Source: Sporosarcina jeotgali (GTDB lineage: Bacteria; Bacillota; Bacilli; Bacillales_A; Planococcaceae). From it: a DNA stretch of 64,000 bases. Under the pieces are notes generated by a model. The model ran no database searches and was not told the DNA's origin. It saw only the letters and a list, made by a program, of their open reading frames with translations. The DNA lies in the NCBI RefSeq assembly GCF_033304595.1, contig NZ_CP116341.1, positions 1 through 64,000 on the forward strand, in the 5' to 3' direction. Below are positions 10,652 to 19,306 of the stretch, one piece after another. Every line of letters begins with the position of its first letter. The stretch's first letter is position 1. The position numbers were made by a program, and so were the translations under genes.

Positions 10652-11497
10652 ATGAATAAGGGGATTTCAGATTTGAACTTAGATCAAGAAGACATTCACA
10701 CGGATTTTAAAAAGGAAATGACATACGGGGAATATTTGCGGCTCGATCAGATTTTATCAAGCCAAGAAAGATTGTCAGGCCATCATGACGAAATGCTGTT
10801 TATCATCATCCACCAAGTAAGTGAACTTTGGATGAAACTGACGCTGCACGAACTGACGGCAGCCATTACTGCAATCGACAAGGGAGAAATGCAATCAGCA
10901 TTCAAAAAACTTGCGCGTGTGACGAAAATTCAATCTCAAATCATACAAGCATGGGACGTACTCTCGACAATGACGCCTGCGGAATACTTGGAATTCCGCG
11001 ATTCACTCGGCAAAGCGTCCGGATTCCAGTCCTATCAGTATCGTCTAATTGAATTTGCACTTGGTTATAAGTCTTCTCACATTCTAAAGATTTACGAGAA
11101 GGACGCGGAAGTGCATGCGATGCTGAAAGACGCGTTGAACCAACCAAGTATCTATGATGTGGCAATTCGGGCATTATCAAAAGCAGGTTTTGCGATTAAT
11201 CCTGAATTGCTTGATCGCGACTTCAGTGTCACGTATGCAGGGGATCCAACCGTTGAAGCAGCTTGGGAAGCGGTCTATCGTGATGTCGATAAATACTGGG
11301 ATTTGTATCAGCTTGCAGAAAAGCTTGTGGACGTCGAGGATTGGCTGCAGCAGTGGCGGTTCCGTCATATGAAAACGGTTGAGCGGATTATCGGTTTTAA
11401 AACAGGGACAGGCGGATCGTCTGGTGTGAATTACTTACGCCATGTGCTTGATCACAGATTCTTCCCAGAACTATGGGATCTGCGAACAAAGCTGTAA
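10652..11497 (+). CDS. kynA: Tryptophan 2,3-dioxygenase
   Basis: Heme dioxygenase that opens the indole ring of L-tryptophan to N-formylkynurenine. The 281-residue protein carries the TDO signatures [19 protein letters not shown] and [16 protein letters not shown], the latter part of the substrate pocket. GGGGGA precedes ATG 21 nt after the kynU stop. It is the second gene of the operon and catalyses the first step of the pathway. Confidence 0.97.
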   Translation: MNKGISDLNLDQEDIHTDFKKEMTYGEYLRLDQILSSQERLSGHHDEMLFIIIHQVSELWMKLTLHELTAAITAIDKGEMQSAFKKLARVTKIQSQIIQAWDVLSTMTPAEYLEFRDSLGKASGFQSYQYRLIEFALGYKSSHILKIYEKDAEVHAMLKDALNQPSIYDVAIRALSKAGFAINPELLDRDFSVTYAGDPTVEAAWEAVYRDVDKYWDLYQLAEKLVDVEDWLQQWRFRHMKTVERIIGFKTGTGGSSGVNYLRHVLDHRFFPELWDLRTKL

Positions 11498-11529
11498 GAA
11501 TAAGAGAGAGCTGAAAAAGGGGGAGCTGT

Positions 11530-12870
11530 ATGGAGGAGAAAAATCGAACGGAACAGTGGTCCTCTAAGTTAGGATTCATATTATCATCTGCGGGGGCTGC
11601 GATTGGACTCGGCGCCATCTGGAAATTCCCTTACGTAACAGGAATGAGCGGAGGAGGTGCGTTCTTCCTCCTGTTCATCGTGTTCACCCTAGTGATTGGT
11701 TTACCGATGCTGCTGTCAGAATTCATCATCGGCCGCGGAACAGGCAGAGAAGCGATCAGTGCGTATAAAAAGTTAGCACCGGATAGTGTGTGGGTGTGGA
11801 TTGGCAGACTTGGCGTTTTAGGTTGCTTCTTACTGTTGTCATTTTACAGCGTAGTTGGCGGCTGGGTACTCGTCTATAGCGGGCTTGCAATTCCAGGCAA
11901 TGTAATCGGGGATGGAACGAACTACGGCGAGCTATTCGGTTCAGTAATCGGCTCCGTTTGGATTACGCTGCTCGGATTGCTGTTATTTACAATCATTAAC
12001 GTCATCGTTATTGCGTCAGGCATTCAAAATGGGATTGAGCGCGCCAACAAATACATGATGCCATTGCTATTCATCTTTTTCATTATCTTAGTGGTGCGTT
12101 CATTGACGTTAGACGGTGCAATGGAAGGTGTGAAATTTTTCTTAGCTCCTGACTTTTCTAAAATTACGGGCGAGTCCGTTCTCTATGCACTCGGGCAGTC
12201 GTTCTTCTCATTAGCTGTCGGGTTCTCGTGTATGGTAACGTACAGTTCGTATTTGAAAAAGGACGTTAGTTTGCGATCATCTGCAGCATCCGTCGTGGGG
12301 ATGAACATCTTTGTTTCATTGCTTGCGGGGCTTGCAATTTTCCCAGTTGTCTTTGCGTTCGGGCTGGCACCTGACGAAGGACCGGGATTGCTGTTCATGG
12401 TGCTGCCGGAAGTGTTTGGGCAAATGCCGTTTGGGGAACTGTTTTTAGCATTGTTCTTACTGCTATTCTTATTTGCTACTTTGACTTCTTCGTTCAGTTT
12501 GTACGAAATCATTGTCGCTGCACTAACGGCCAATGGCAAACGTACGCGGAAGACGGTTGCTTGGCTTACGGGACTCATCGTGTTCGTGGCGGCGATTCCA
12601 TCTGCCATGTCCTCCAGTTTACTAGAGTCCTTTATGATAAATGGCAAGAGTATTTTCGATAGCACGGACTATCTCGTAAGTAACATACTTCTGCCACTCG
12701 GAAACTTACTCATTGCAGTTTTCATCATCCACAGAATGGACCGTGAACTGGTAAAACAAGAATTCCACTTGAGTACAAATGATTCTCCTGGATTGTTCAG
12801 GGTATGGCTCGTCCTGATGACCGTCGTCGTACCACTAACAATCGCGGCTGTATTTATAAATAATCTTTGA
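11530..12870 (+). CDS. Sodium-dependent amino acid transporter, NSS/SLC6 family (probable tryptophan importer)
   Basis: A 446-residue LeuT-fold membrane protein with about 11-12 hydrophobic segments. The first helix carries the diagnostic GAAIGLGAIWKFPYVTG, which holds the unwound substrate and Na+ site. Helix 6/8 segments (SFFSLAVGFSCMVTYSSYL; LFLFATLTSSFSLYE) fit the family. GGGGGA precedes the ATG. Bacterial relatives TnaT and MhsT carry tryptophan and other hydrophobic amino acids. Its place between kynA and kynB makes tryptophan, or less likely kynurenine, the expected substrate; that is inferred from context. Confidence 0.93.
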   Translation: MEEKNRTEQWSSKLGFILSSAGAAIGLGAIWKFPYVTGMSGGGAFFLLFIVFTLVIGLPMLLSEFIIGRGTGREAISAYKKLAPDSVWVWIGRLGVLGCFLLLSFYSVVGGWVLVYSGLAIPGNVIGDGTNYGELFGSVIGSVWITLLGLLLFTIINVIVIASGIQNGIERANKYMMPLLFIFFIILVVRSLTLDGAMEGVKFFLAPDFSKITGESVLYALGQSFFSLAVGFSCMVTYSSYLKKDVSLRSSAASVVGMNIFVSLLAGLAIFPVVFAFGLAPDEGPGLLFMVLPEVFGQMPFGELFLALFLLLFLFATLTSSFSLYEIIVAALTANGKRTRKTVAWLTGLIVFVAAIPSAMSSSLLESFMINGKSIFDSTDYLVSNILLPLGNLLIAVFIIHRMDRELVKQEFHLSTNDSPGLFRVWLVLMTVVVPLTIAAVFINNL

Positions 12871-12897
12871 TACGTGTAACTAGAAAGGATGATGGGC

Positions 12898-13536
12898 ATG
12901 AAGAATTTAACACAGTGGATTGACATCACACAGCCCCTCAGCAATTCGATTGCAAAATGGCCCGGGGATACTCCGTTTAATTATGAGCTCACGTTTACGA
13001 AAGAACAGACAGGCTCCGTCAATATCGGTCAAGTAACCATGAGTGTCCACACAGGGACGCACATTGACTCACCATTCCACTATGATAATGATGGCAAGCG
13101 AGTGCATGAACTGGATTTGTCTTTGTATATCGGGCCAGCCACGGTCGTAGATGTCACAGGACATGCAGAAATCGGTCGTGCAGAACTAGAAGGATTCAAT
13201 TTTAAAGATGTGGAGCGGCTCCTTCTTAAAACAGGGGGACACCCGGATCCAAATACGTTTCCAAAAGATTATCCAGTGTTGAAGGCAGACATCGGTCCTT
13301 TTTTGAAGGAACGGGGAATTCGGTTAATTGGCGTAGACGTCCCGTCCGTCGATTCAGTCGACAGCAAAACGATGGACGCGCATCACTCGCTTTACGATAA
13401 CGGAGTCAACATTTTGGAAAATACGGTACTGTCTAACGTAACACCTGGAGTGTATGAACTGATTGCACTTCCGCTTGCGTTGGAAGGTTCAGATGGAAGT
13501 CCAGTACGCGCAGTGCTGCGTTCATTGGAGGGATAA
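12898..13536 (+). CDS. kynB: Kynurenine formamidase
   Basis: Hydrolyses N-formylkynurenine to kynurenine and formate. It is a metal-dependent cyclase-family enzyme; the motif HTGTHIDSPFH starting at H51 supplies metal ligands. Three in-frame ATGs occur at 12889, 12892 and 12898; the last has AAAGG 9 nt upstream and gives the usual N-terminus WIDITQPL, length 212. It closes the operon, followed by a strong terminator. Confidence 0.95.
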   Translation: MKNLTQWIDITQPLSNSIAKWPGDTPFNYELTFTKEQTGSVNIGQVTMSVHTGTHIDSPFHYDNDGKRVHELDLSLYIGPATVVDVTGHAEIGRAELEGFNFKDVERLLLKTGGHPDPNTFPKDYPVLKADIGPFLKERGIRLIGVDVPSVDSVDSKTMDAHHSLYDNGVNILENTVLSNVTPGVYELIALPLALEGSDGSPVRAVLRSLEG

Positions 13537-13547
13537 TAAAAGAGCTG

Positions 13548-13584
13548 CTTAGAGGGGATTTGGCCCTTTGAGCAGCTCTTTTTG
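13548..13584 (+). terminator. kyn operon terminator
   Basis: AAAGAGCTGCTT pairs with GAGCAGCTCTTT, followed by TTTGT. Confidence 0.85.
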
Positions 13585-13836
13585 TATAAACTAAGACGGA
13601 ACACGCAGTGAAAAATCAAGTCCTTCTCAAGGATAAGTAAAGTGTGAGCTATCGAGATTGTGCTGTAACAAACTGTCTCAACCTTGAAAGATGAGCCAGT
13701 TCAGACTAGTTGGAATTTTATATAACAAACTAATTGGTAATTTGATACAATAGGTTAAGATTGATGTATTCCATGTACGGTAAAGGGCTAGAGGGGTGTG
13801 CCAGAATAAGTAAATTTGTATAAGGGGACTAAGCTG
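13585..13836. other. Gene-free start of the accessory region
   Basis: AT-rich sequence with no convincing ORF or RNA. A GTGCCAGAATAAG copy of the motif that recurs through this region lies at 13798-13810, just before the next small gene. Confidence 0.5.
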
Positions 13837-14058
13837 ATGAAAAAAATCGCTAGTAGATTAACTCTATTATTCATTCCATCATTATTAATTGCTTGTAATA
13901 ATCCAGAAGATGAAGCGTATTTTATTTACAGTTCAAACTTCACCGGTCAACTAATCGAATGTCTCGATAATGAAGGCATTGAATACAAGCTGGATGATGA
14001 TAAAAATGTATTGATCAAAAACAAAGATAATGAAAAAGCCGTTATGCGATGTGCTTAA
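13837..14058 (+). CDS. Small predicted lipoprotein, unknown function
   Basis: 73 residues: lysine-rich start, hydrophobic helix and a lipobox SLLIAC placing the lipidated cysteine near residue 20. The mature part (about 53 residues) is acidic and ends VMRCA. ATG at 13837 follows AAGGGG; an in-frame TTG at 13816 is less likely. No family is recognised. It is the first of a series of small AT-rich membrane or exported ORFs in this region. Confidence 0.65.
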   Translation: MKKIASRLTLLFIPSLLIACNNPEDEAYFIYSSNFTGQLIECLDNEGIEYKLDDDKNVLIKNKDNEKAVMRCA

Positions 14059-14138
14059 GAACCTTGTAATCAGGCCACTATACTGAACTTCACGAGAAAC
14101 CATTCTTTGTAAAACTAGTCAGATTACACAATGAATTA

Positions 14139-14519
14139 TTGTGTAAGGGAGTGTTTATTATAGGGATTTCAATAATGATTTTAATTGTTGTTGGTATTAT
14201 TGCATGTTTAACTTTTGTCATTCCTGCATTTCTAGCTGTTACAAATGGCAAAAAGAGAAAACCACCTAGAATAATCTCCTATGTAGTAGGGGGACTGTTG
14301 ATTTTTCATTGGATATTCTTCTTAGTTAATGGTTATGCATTATTACCACCGAGTATTGCGGATGCTGTGTTTACACCCATTTGGTTAGCTTTATGTCTAG
14401 CAGGGGCAATTACGGCAATCTCGGAGTTTATGAACAATAAAATCATTGCAATCCCAATGGCCGGCTTAACCATTATCAGTTTACTATTTACTGTTTTAAG
14501 CTATGGAATCTCCAATTAA
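14139..14519 (+). CDS. Small membrane protein, unknown function
   Basis: Up to 126 residues with four predicted hydrophobic helices (about 10-30, 45-65, 77-95, 102-122). The start is uncertain: TTG at 14139 has no Shine-Dalgarno, while AAGGGAG at 14145-14151 sits 5 nt before an in-frame ATT at 14157; the first in-frame ATG is 14175. No family is recognised. Confidence 0.5.
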   Translation: MCKGVFIIGISIMILIVVGIIACLTFVIPAFLAVTNGKKRKPPRIISYVVGGLLIFHWIFFLVNGYALLPPSIADAVFTPIWLALCLAGAITAISEFMNNKIIAIPMAGLTIISLLFTVLSYGISN

Positions 14520-14540
14520 AATAAAAAAGCGGGGGATTAA

Positions 14541-14717
14541 ATGTATATTGCGTCAATTGGTTTTTTTATAATTTTTCTTATGTCAACGGCCACGGGACTA
14601 CTTTTAATGTTTAAGCTTAGAAAGAAAAATATATATAATGTTGTTTCTGGAACTATTTTTTTGGGGGTTGGGATCTTTTCTTTAATAGCCAGCGTAACTT
14701 TTTGTTTTGAATGGTAA
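14541..14717 (+). CDS. Very small two-helix membrane protein
   Basis: 58 codons from ATG 14541 to TAA 14715-14717, preceded by GCGGGGGATTA. Two hydrophobic segments (about residues 5-24 and 36-55) flank a basic KLRKKN loop. It lies 21 nt after the previous ORF and may share its transcript. No family is recognised; it could be the partner of the preceding protein. Confidence 0.55.
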   Translation: MYIASIGFFIIFLMSTATGLLLMFKLRKKNIYNVVSGTIFLGVGIFSLIASVTFCFEW

Positions 14718-14859
14718 ATAAGGACATTATTCCTGAAAGAAGAACGAGAGTTTCCATTCTATGTAAATAGATGGCCAGTGAAATGTATATACAGAATAGG
14801 GGGCATCCCTAGCACAACTTTGTGTTTCAAACGGGCCAAATTGCTAAGGAGAAATGACT

Positions 14860-15105
14860 ATGAGTGTACTTACAGTGGCGAGTGTGTTTCTGGGGATTGG
14901 AATTATTTTGTTTCCCTTCGGTATATATTATTTAAAGGAGAGAATGGAATTACTTGAAAGTTTAAACCCCTCTAAAAAAGTATTAGCAATTGCACTCGAG
15001 GTCCTAGATGTGATGACGGGACCCGTATTTTCAGGATGGCTTTTGTATTTATCGTTACTGTTAATGGCGTGTGGTGCAGTGTTACTTATCTTGGTTAGCC
15101 AATAG
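14860..15105 (+). CDS. Small two-helix membrane protein
   Basis: 81 residues with hydrophobic helices at about 3-22 and 55-79 and an intervening stretch KERMELLESLNPSKK. AAGGAG at 14846-14851 is 8 nt from ATG 14860; the earlier ATG at 14854 is too close. It is immediately preceded by the recurrent CAAACGGGCCAAATTG motif. Function unknown. Confidence 0.6.
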   Translation: MSVLTVASVFLGIGIILFPFGIYYLKERMELLESLNPSKKVLAIALEVLDVMTGPVFSGWLLYLSLLLMACGAVLLILVSQ

Positions 15106-15200
15106 AATTCGCCATGGACTCTAATGTGCTTGGAGTAAATGGGGGCTTCAATGGAATAAAAGTAGTGCCAGAATAGGCCATTATCTAGCATGCAAATTGT

Positions 15201-15248
15201 TGCTTTGCGCTCCAGACGGAACGCCTTCCGAGGGGCGTGGCTTGAGCC
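15201..15248. repeat. Left part of an interspersed palindromic repeat, split by the IS4 element
   Basis: The stretch beginning TGCTTTGCGCTCCAGACGG and ending GTGGCTTGAGCC continues, after removal of the IS and one target copy, into 16863-16945, whose end (TCTTCCGCTCCAAGCA) is the inverted counterpart. Repeats of this style (GGAGCGGAA...GGCTCAAGC) are, from memory, widespread between genes of Bacillales. Confidence 0.65.
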
Positions 15249-16850
15249 CATAGCTGTCAACTTAAGAATGTTGTGTAATCTTTCCGAAATGTTGGTATAT
15301 GTGAATACAAACAACTTTTGGAGAGGAGTTCTTTGTTATGACCACTACATCTCAGACCATTCATCTTCTGGAACAACTATTTACCTGTATCAAACCGTCG
15401 CGAGTCGATGAAATTGCGAAAGAAACGGGTTTTATCAAAAGAAAGCGGGTCATGACGGCAAGTGACTTTCTGGCGTTACTCTTCCAATTTCACGGTAACT
15501 TTGCGGGCTGTTCCATCCAAGAACTGTGTTCCACATTGGTCGCGGAACAAGAAATTCTAATCAGTCGGACGGCTTTGGATAAAAAGTTTACGCCAGAAGC
15601 TGCCGTGTTTCTCCGGCGCTTAATCCAAGAAATCCTCCATCATCAGTATCTGGAACACGTTTCTACTCATTCCTCCGCAGATCTGCTTCCTTTTTTAAGC
15701 ATCCGGGTATTGGACGCGACGGCTATCGAAGTACCGGATCATTTGAAGAAAAGGGCTACAGAAACTGAGCAGGAATCCGCAAAGATTCAATATGAATATG
15801 ATGTTCTGTCAGGTAAAACCACGTTTTTGGATGTTGATTTCCGACGTGTGAACGATACAAAAAAAGGTGCCGAACGTATCCCATACGTGAACGAAAAGGA
15901 TCTTTGCCTGCAGGATTTAGGGTATTTCAGTTTCGAACAATTCAGCCAGATAGGGGAGAACGGCGGCTTCTATATTACGAAGCTGCGGAATGATGCCTAC
16001 TTGGCATTCAAAAATCCTTATCCTGCGTATCATCCAAATGGAAACGTAGTTCAAAGCAGCCTGTATTACCGATTGGATCTGGTGACACTTTGCCAAAACC
16101 TAGAACCTGGTGAACATTTAGAGCTGGAGGGTGTTCATTTCGGCAGAGATGCCCACTTTCCCGCCCGCTGTATTGTGTATTCACATGATGAGACCCAGCG
16201 GCAATGCAGATTGAAGAAAATTCAACGGCGCACCACCCGATCGGGCAAGAAACCAAAGAAAGTGGTAAGTGATCTAGCAGGCATTACGGTCTATATGACT
16301 AACTTGCCCGAATCAGTGCCCGCTGAGAAGTTGGTAGAACTCTATCGATTGAGATGGCATGTCGAACTTTGTTTTAAAACCTGGAAATCTTATCTTGGAG
16401 TCGATCAATTCAAGATAATGAAGAAAGAAAGGTGGCTCTGCCATCTATACGGAACACTCCTAGCCATCATCATCAGCCAGCTGATTGCCTATCAATTGCG
16501 CAATATCATATGGGAGGAAGAACAGCTGGAAATCAGCGAGATGATTGCCGTACGTACGGTAGCCATCGGATTCTTACCCAAGCTATATCGAATTTTCACA
16601 GACGAAAAGAAGGCGTTTACAGACTACCTGGGTCTGGTCATCAGGCTACTCATCAAAACAGCCAGAAAACCAAAGTCAACCAAAGGAACAGCCCTTCAAC
16701 GCCTTCAATTCAATTAGAGACATCCAATCAGCCCTCTCGCTAAAAAGGAAGTTGGAATTCTCACCCATTCATTTCCCTATATTTAAGGGAAAAAACGTAA
16801 TTTGGCGTAAAGAAGGAAAAATATCTTTAGTTCTTAAGTTGACAGCTATG
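15249..16850 (+). mobile_element. IS4-family insertion sequence, complete, 1602 bp
   Basis: Perfect 20-bp terminal inverted repeats: CATAGCTGTCAACTTAAGAA at 15249-15268 and its complement at 16831-16850. The 12-bp sequence GTGGCTTGAGCC occurs directly on both sides (15237-15248 and 16851-16862) as a target duplication, which fits the 10-13 bp typical of several IS4 subgroups. One intact transposase gene fills most of it. An undamaged target duplication suggests fairly recent insertion. Confidence 0.93.
15338..16717 (+). CDS. IS4-family transposase
   Basis: A 459-residue DDE transposase. Candidate catalytic residues are D126 (VLDATAIE), D193 (LQDLGYF) and E343 in the YRLRWHVELCFKTWK signature, the Y-x-R-x-E-x-K block of the IS4 family. 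GAGAGGAG lies upstream of ATG at 15338. There is no stop or frameshift, so it may be active. Confidence 0.94.
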   Translation: MTTTSQTIHLLEQLFTCIKPSRVDEIAKETGFIKRKRVMTASDFLALLFQFHGNFAGCSIQELCSTLVAEQEILISRTALDKKFTPEAAVFLRRLIQEILHHQYLEHVSTHSSADLLPFLSIRVLDATAIEVPDHLKKRATETEQESAKIQYEYDVLSGKTTFLDVDFRRVNDTKKGAERIPYVNEKDLCLQDLGYFSFEQFSQIGENGGFYITKLRNDAYLAFKNPYPAYHPNGNVVQSSLYYRLDLVTLCQNLEPGEHLELEGVHFGRDAHFPARCIVYSHDETQRQCRLKKIQRRTTRSGKKPKKVVSDLAGITVYMTNLPESVPAEKLVELYRLRWHVELCFKTWKSYLGVDQFKIMKKERWLCHLYGTLLAIIISQLIAYQLRNIIWEEEQLEISEMIAVRTVAIGFLPKLYRIFTDEKKAFTDYLGLVIRLLIKTARKPKSTKGTALQRLQFN

Positions 16851-16862
16851 GTGGCTTGAGCC

Positions 16863-16945
16863 TCCTCAGTCGCAAAAAATGCTCCCTGCGGGGTCTCAAG
16901 GCGCACGCTGATCCCTTCGGAGTCGTCCGTCTTCCGCTCCAAGCA
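16863..16945. repeat. Right part of the interspersed palindromic repeat
   Basis: From TCCTCAGTCGC to TCTTCCGCTCCAAGCA; it completes the element interrupted at 15248. The open frame on the minus strand here is a by-product of the repeat. Confidence 0.65.
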
Positions 16946-17002
16946 CCGGAGTGTAGTTATTATAAAGCATACATTCAAGAATCGGGCCAGATAAAAGATT
17001 AA

Positions 17003-17365
17003 TTGTTGTATTCAAGTTCGGGCTTTAATACTAAATTTAAGAAGGAGGAGAAGAAAATTATTGGTTTAATAGTATTATTATTTCTCTTATTACTAATCTC
17101 TTTAAATATTGGATCCTTCTTATTGTTGAAAAGAGGAAAGCTTAGTTTAGTTATTATTTTAGGAATTATTATGATGATGCTTTTCGATGTTCTTGGTATT
17201 AAAGGTGGAGAATTATTTCTTCGTTTCGGAGGAGGAGAAGGCCATGGTTATTTTGCAGCAATGTGTGCTGTGTTTACTTTCGTTAATGGATTTCTACTTG
17301 TAACGACAGTAATTATCATGTTTATTATCAGAGTAATAAGAAATAAAAAAAGAATTTCCTCGTAA
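17003..17365 (+). CDS. Small membrane protein, unknown function
   Basis: Up to 120 residues with three hydrophobic helices (about 20-40, 46-63, 84-108) and a basic C-terminus RVIRNKKRISS. The start is doubtful: TTG at 17003 has no good Shine-Dalgarno, whereas GAAGGAGGAG at 17041-17050 stands before in-frame ATT codons at 17057 and 17060. It is preceded by GAATCGGGCCAGAT. It may be decayed. Confidence 0.45.
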   Translation: MLYSSSGFNTKFKKEEKKIIGLIVLLFLLLLISLNIGSFLLLKRGKLSLVIILGIIMMMLFDVLGIKGGELFLRFGGGEGHGYFAAMCAVFTFVNGFLLVTTVIIMFIIRVIRNKKRISS

Positions 17366-17461
17366 TACAATCGGGGGCATTTCAGTAATACGACTATGTC
17401 GCAATAAGGACAAAGAACAGAGGAGGGAATTGTAGTTAGTTTTTAAAAGGGAGGTACAAGG

Positions 17462-18079
17462 ATGAATTCGTCAAAAAAAGGCTGGACCATAAGCATATTC
17501 ATATGGATAGTTACAGGAATATTGTTATTACTAATATTGGGGACTGTCTTTTTATTCATGTATCTTAGAGCGTCATTGGTGCCAGATGAAAAAGAAATGG
17601 AAAAGGCAACTGAACAAGCAGAACAATACCTACAAACAAAATATCCAGAAATGAAATACCAAATTTCACATATCTCTTATAATAGTGAAGAGCAATCCGG
17701 AAATTACGATTATGCTGCAATGGTTATTGATATAGAGACACAAAAATCATTTATGGTTTATGAAAATAGAATTACCGGAAAAATGGAAGATGATATATCA
17801 ATTCAGGAAGAAGAAGAATTCCTTAAACAAGTAAAACCAAAAATTGTTAGTTACATAAATCAAAAATTCGGTGAAACAAATGAGATATCTCTTACGGCAT
17901 CTTATGAGGTAGGAGGTATACCTTCGCTTAATATTGGGCTAAATAACAATAAAGAAGAATTAAGCGAAGAAATGTTTTTATCTTTTATTAATTATCTGCA
18001 GAATGAATTGAAAATCGAACATGCATATGTATCGATTCAGTATGACAACGGAAATGAATTATGGGATACAAGCTATTAA
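17462..18079 (+). CDS. Membrane-anchored protein of unknown function
   Basis: 205 residues: an N-terminal transmembrane helix (about 8-35) and a charged extracytoplasmic domain rich in Glu and Lys. GGGAGG precedes ATG 17462 with good spacing. The sequence after the helix (YLQTKYPEMKYQISHI...) resembles the periplasmic-type domains of small Bacillus surface proteins, but I cannot name a family. It is AT-rich relative to the core genes. Confidence 0.65.
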   Translation: MNSSKKGWTISIFIWIVTGILLLLILGTVFLFMYLRASLVPDEKEMEKATEQAEQYLQTKYPEMKYQISHISYNSEEQSGNYDYAAMVIDIETQKSFMVYENRITGKMEDDISIQEEEEFLKQVKPKIVSYINQKFGETNEISLTASYEVGGIPSLNIGLNNNKEELSEEMFLSFINYLQNELKIEHAYVSIQYDNGNELWDTSY

Positions 18080-18181
18080 TAAATTAGAAGAGTTGCTTTA
18101 TTTAAGTATAAATTTTAAGTCTACTATTCACTAATCGTGCCAATATCACAAACGGGCCAGAGAAAAGGAGAATGATTAATT

Positions 18182-18499
18182 ATGAAAAAGAAATATATTG
18201 CCATAGTTGCTGTAATGTCTTGTTCATTATTTTATTTTGGAAATGATTATATTTCATTCGCTTCGTCAAATGAAGATGAGAAAATCGATAATCTTTTTGA
18301 AACGGAATTATATGATAATGCTGAAATGAAATTTGGCGTAACTGGTATGGGAGTTAGTAAGAGTGAAAAGATCTTATCAGTACAAGTGGATGGAGATAGC
18401 TTGAGTAATAAAGAAAAAGCGAAATTGTATTTTGAAAAAGAACTCGCCAGCAATGGTATTAATAATTACGAAGTTGAAATTTTAAATCTAGAAAAATGA
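18182..18499 (+). CDS. Small secreted protein, unknown function
   Basis: 105 residues with a signal peptide (MKKKY start, hydrophobic core to about residue 21, cleavage possible near SFAS). The mature part is acidic and lysine-rich. AAAGGAG lies before ATG 18182. It is preceded by the CACAAACGGGCCAGAG motif and followed by CAATCGGGTGCATTTGTGGAA's first bases at 18544. Confidence 0.6.
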   Translation: MKKKYIAIVAVMSCSLFYFGNDYISFASSNEDEKIDNLFETELYDNAEMKFGVTGMGVSKSEKILSVQVDGDSLSNKEKAKLYFEKELASNGINNYEVEILNLEK

Positions 18500-18606
18500 G
18501 TTGAATTATCTAGCGAAGAAAAGTTATGTTGATGAATATTCTTCAATCGGGTGCATTTGTGGAATAGTCAACCTATCAACTCCCACTCCACCCGAACACC
18601 AAAAAC

Positions 18607-18652
18607 AAAACTGGCTGGAACAGCGCATTCCCACTGTTCCGGCCAGTTTTTT
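18607..18652 (+). terminator. Strong terminator before the sigma-factor operon
   Basis: AAAACTGGCTGGAACAG (18607-18623) pairs with CTGTTCCGGCCAGTTTT (18634-18650), flanked by A and T runs, so it could act in both directions. Confidence 0.88.
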
Positions 18653-18775
18653 CGTATGCTGTAAATGATTCGGAGTATTATGAAGCCCCCCCTGATCTCC
18701 GTTATTCCAGTAAAAACAAAAAAATAAATCCTTTTCACACCCAGGCGTGTTATATAGAAGTATGGAGGTTAGATC

Positions 18776-19306
18776 ATGTATGAGGATGACGCGGTATTAA
18801 TCAGCGCGATACAGCAGGGGGATGAAGACGCAATGGCGCAGCTGGTACGGCGGTATTACGATGAGATCTTCCGTTATATTTACCGTCTCGGGAGTCCGTA
18901 TGAAGAAGCAAAGGATCTGACACAGGAGACGTTTGTCGCGATGCTGCAAGCCTTGCCTGCTTACAAGGAGCAAGGGACGTTCAAAGCGTGGCTGTACAGG
19001 ATTGCGCGGAACCGGGCGATGAATTTCGTTACGAGGACGAGGCGTTCAGTTGAACTCACGGACGAGCATGACTTGCTTCATCAGGAGTCGGACCTGGAGG
19101 AACAGTTCTCCGATCGCTCCGAAGTGAAGGAGCTGCTTGAGTCACTTCCTGCGAAACAACGGGATGCGCTGATTTTGAAATATTATCATGGCTTCACGGC
19201 CAAAGAAATCGCAAAGATTACGAAGACGACCGTGCCAGCAGTGAAATCGAGACTGTTCCAAGGGCTGCAGAAACTGCGGAAACGAGCTAAGGGGGTTATG
19301 GAGTGA
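18776..19306 (+). CDS. ECF-type RNA polymerase sigma factor
   Basis: 176 residues. Sigma region 2 spans about 22-90 (YYDEIFRYIYRLG...DLTQETFVAMLQAL...FKAWLYRIARNRAMNF) and region 4 about 115-170 (LPAKQRDALILKYYHGFTAKEIAKI...VKSRLFQGLQKLRK). ATGGAGG precedes the start. It directs transcription of target promoters, probably including its own operon. The next gene overlaps by 4 nt. The arrangement of ECF sigma, membrane proteins and ABC ATPase recalls sigY-yxlCDEFG of B. subtilis, without clear gene-by-gene orthology. Confidence 0.92.
   Translation: MYEDDAVLISAIQQGDEDAMAQLVRRYYDEIFRYIYRLGSPYEEAKDLTQETFVAMLQALPAYKEQGTFKAWLYRIARNRAMNFVTRTRRSVELTDEHDLLHQESDLEEQFSDRSEVKELLESLPAKQRDALILKYYHGFTAKEIAKITKTTVPAVKSRLFQGLQKLRKRAKGVME

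Noticed and set aside
16769..16978. 69-codon minus-strand ORF
   Set aside because: Covers the IS4 right end and the palindromic repeat; not a gene.
18720..18770. Autoregulated ECF promoter ahead of the sigma factor
   Set aside because: No convincing AAC/CGT pair at proper spacing could be read; left out.
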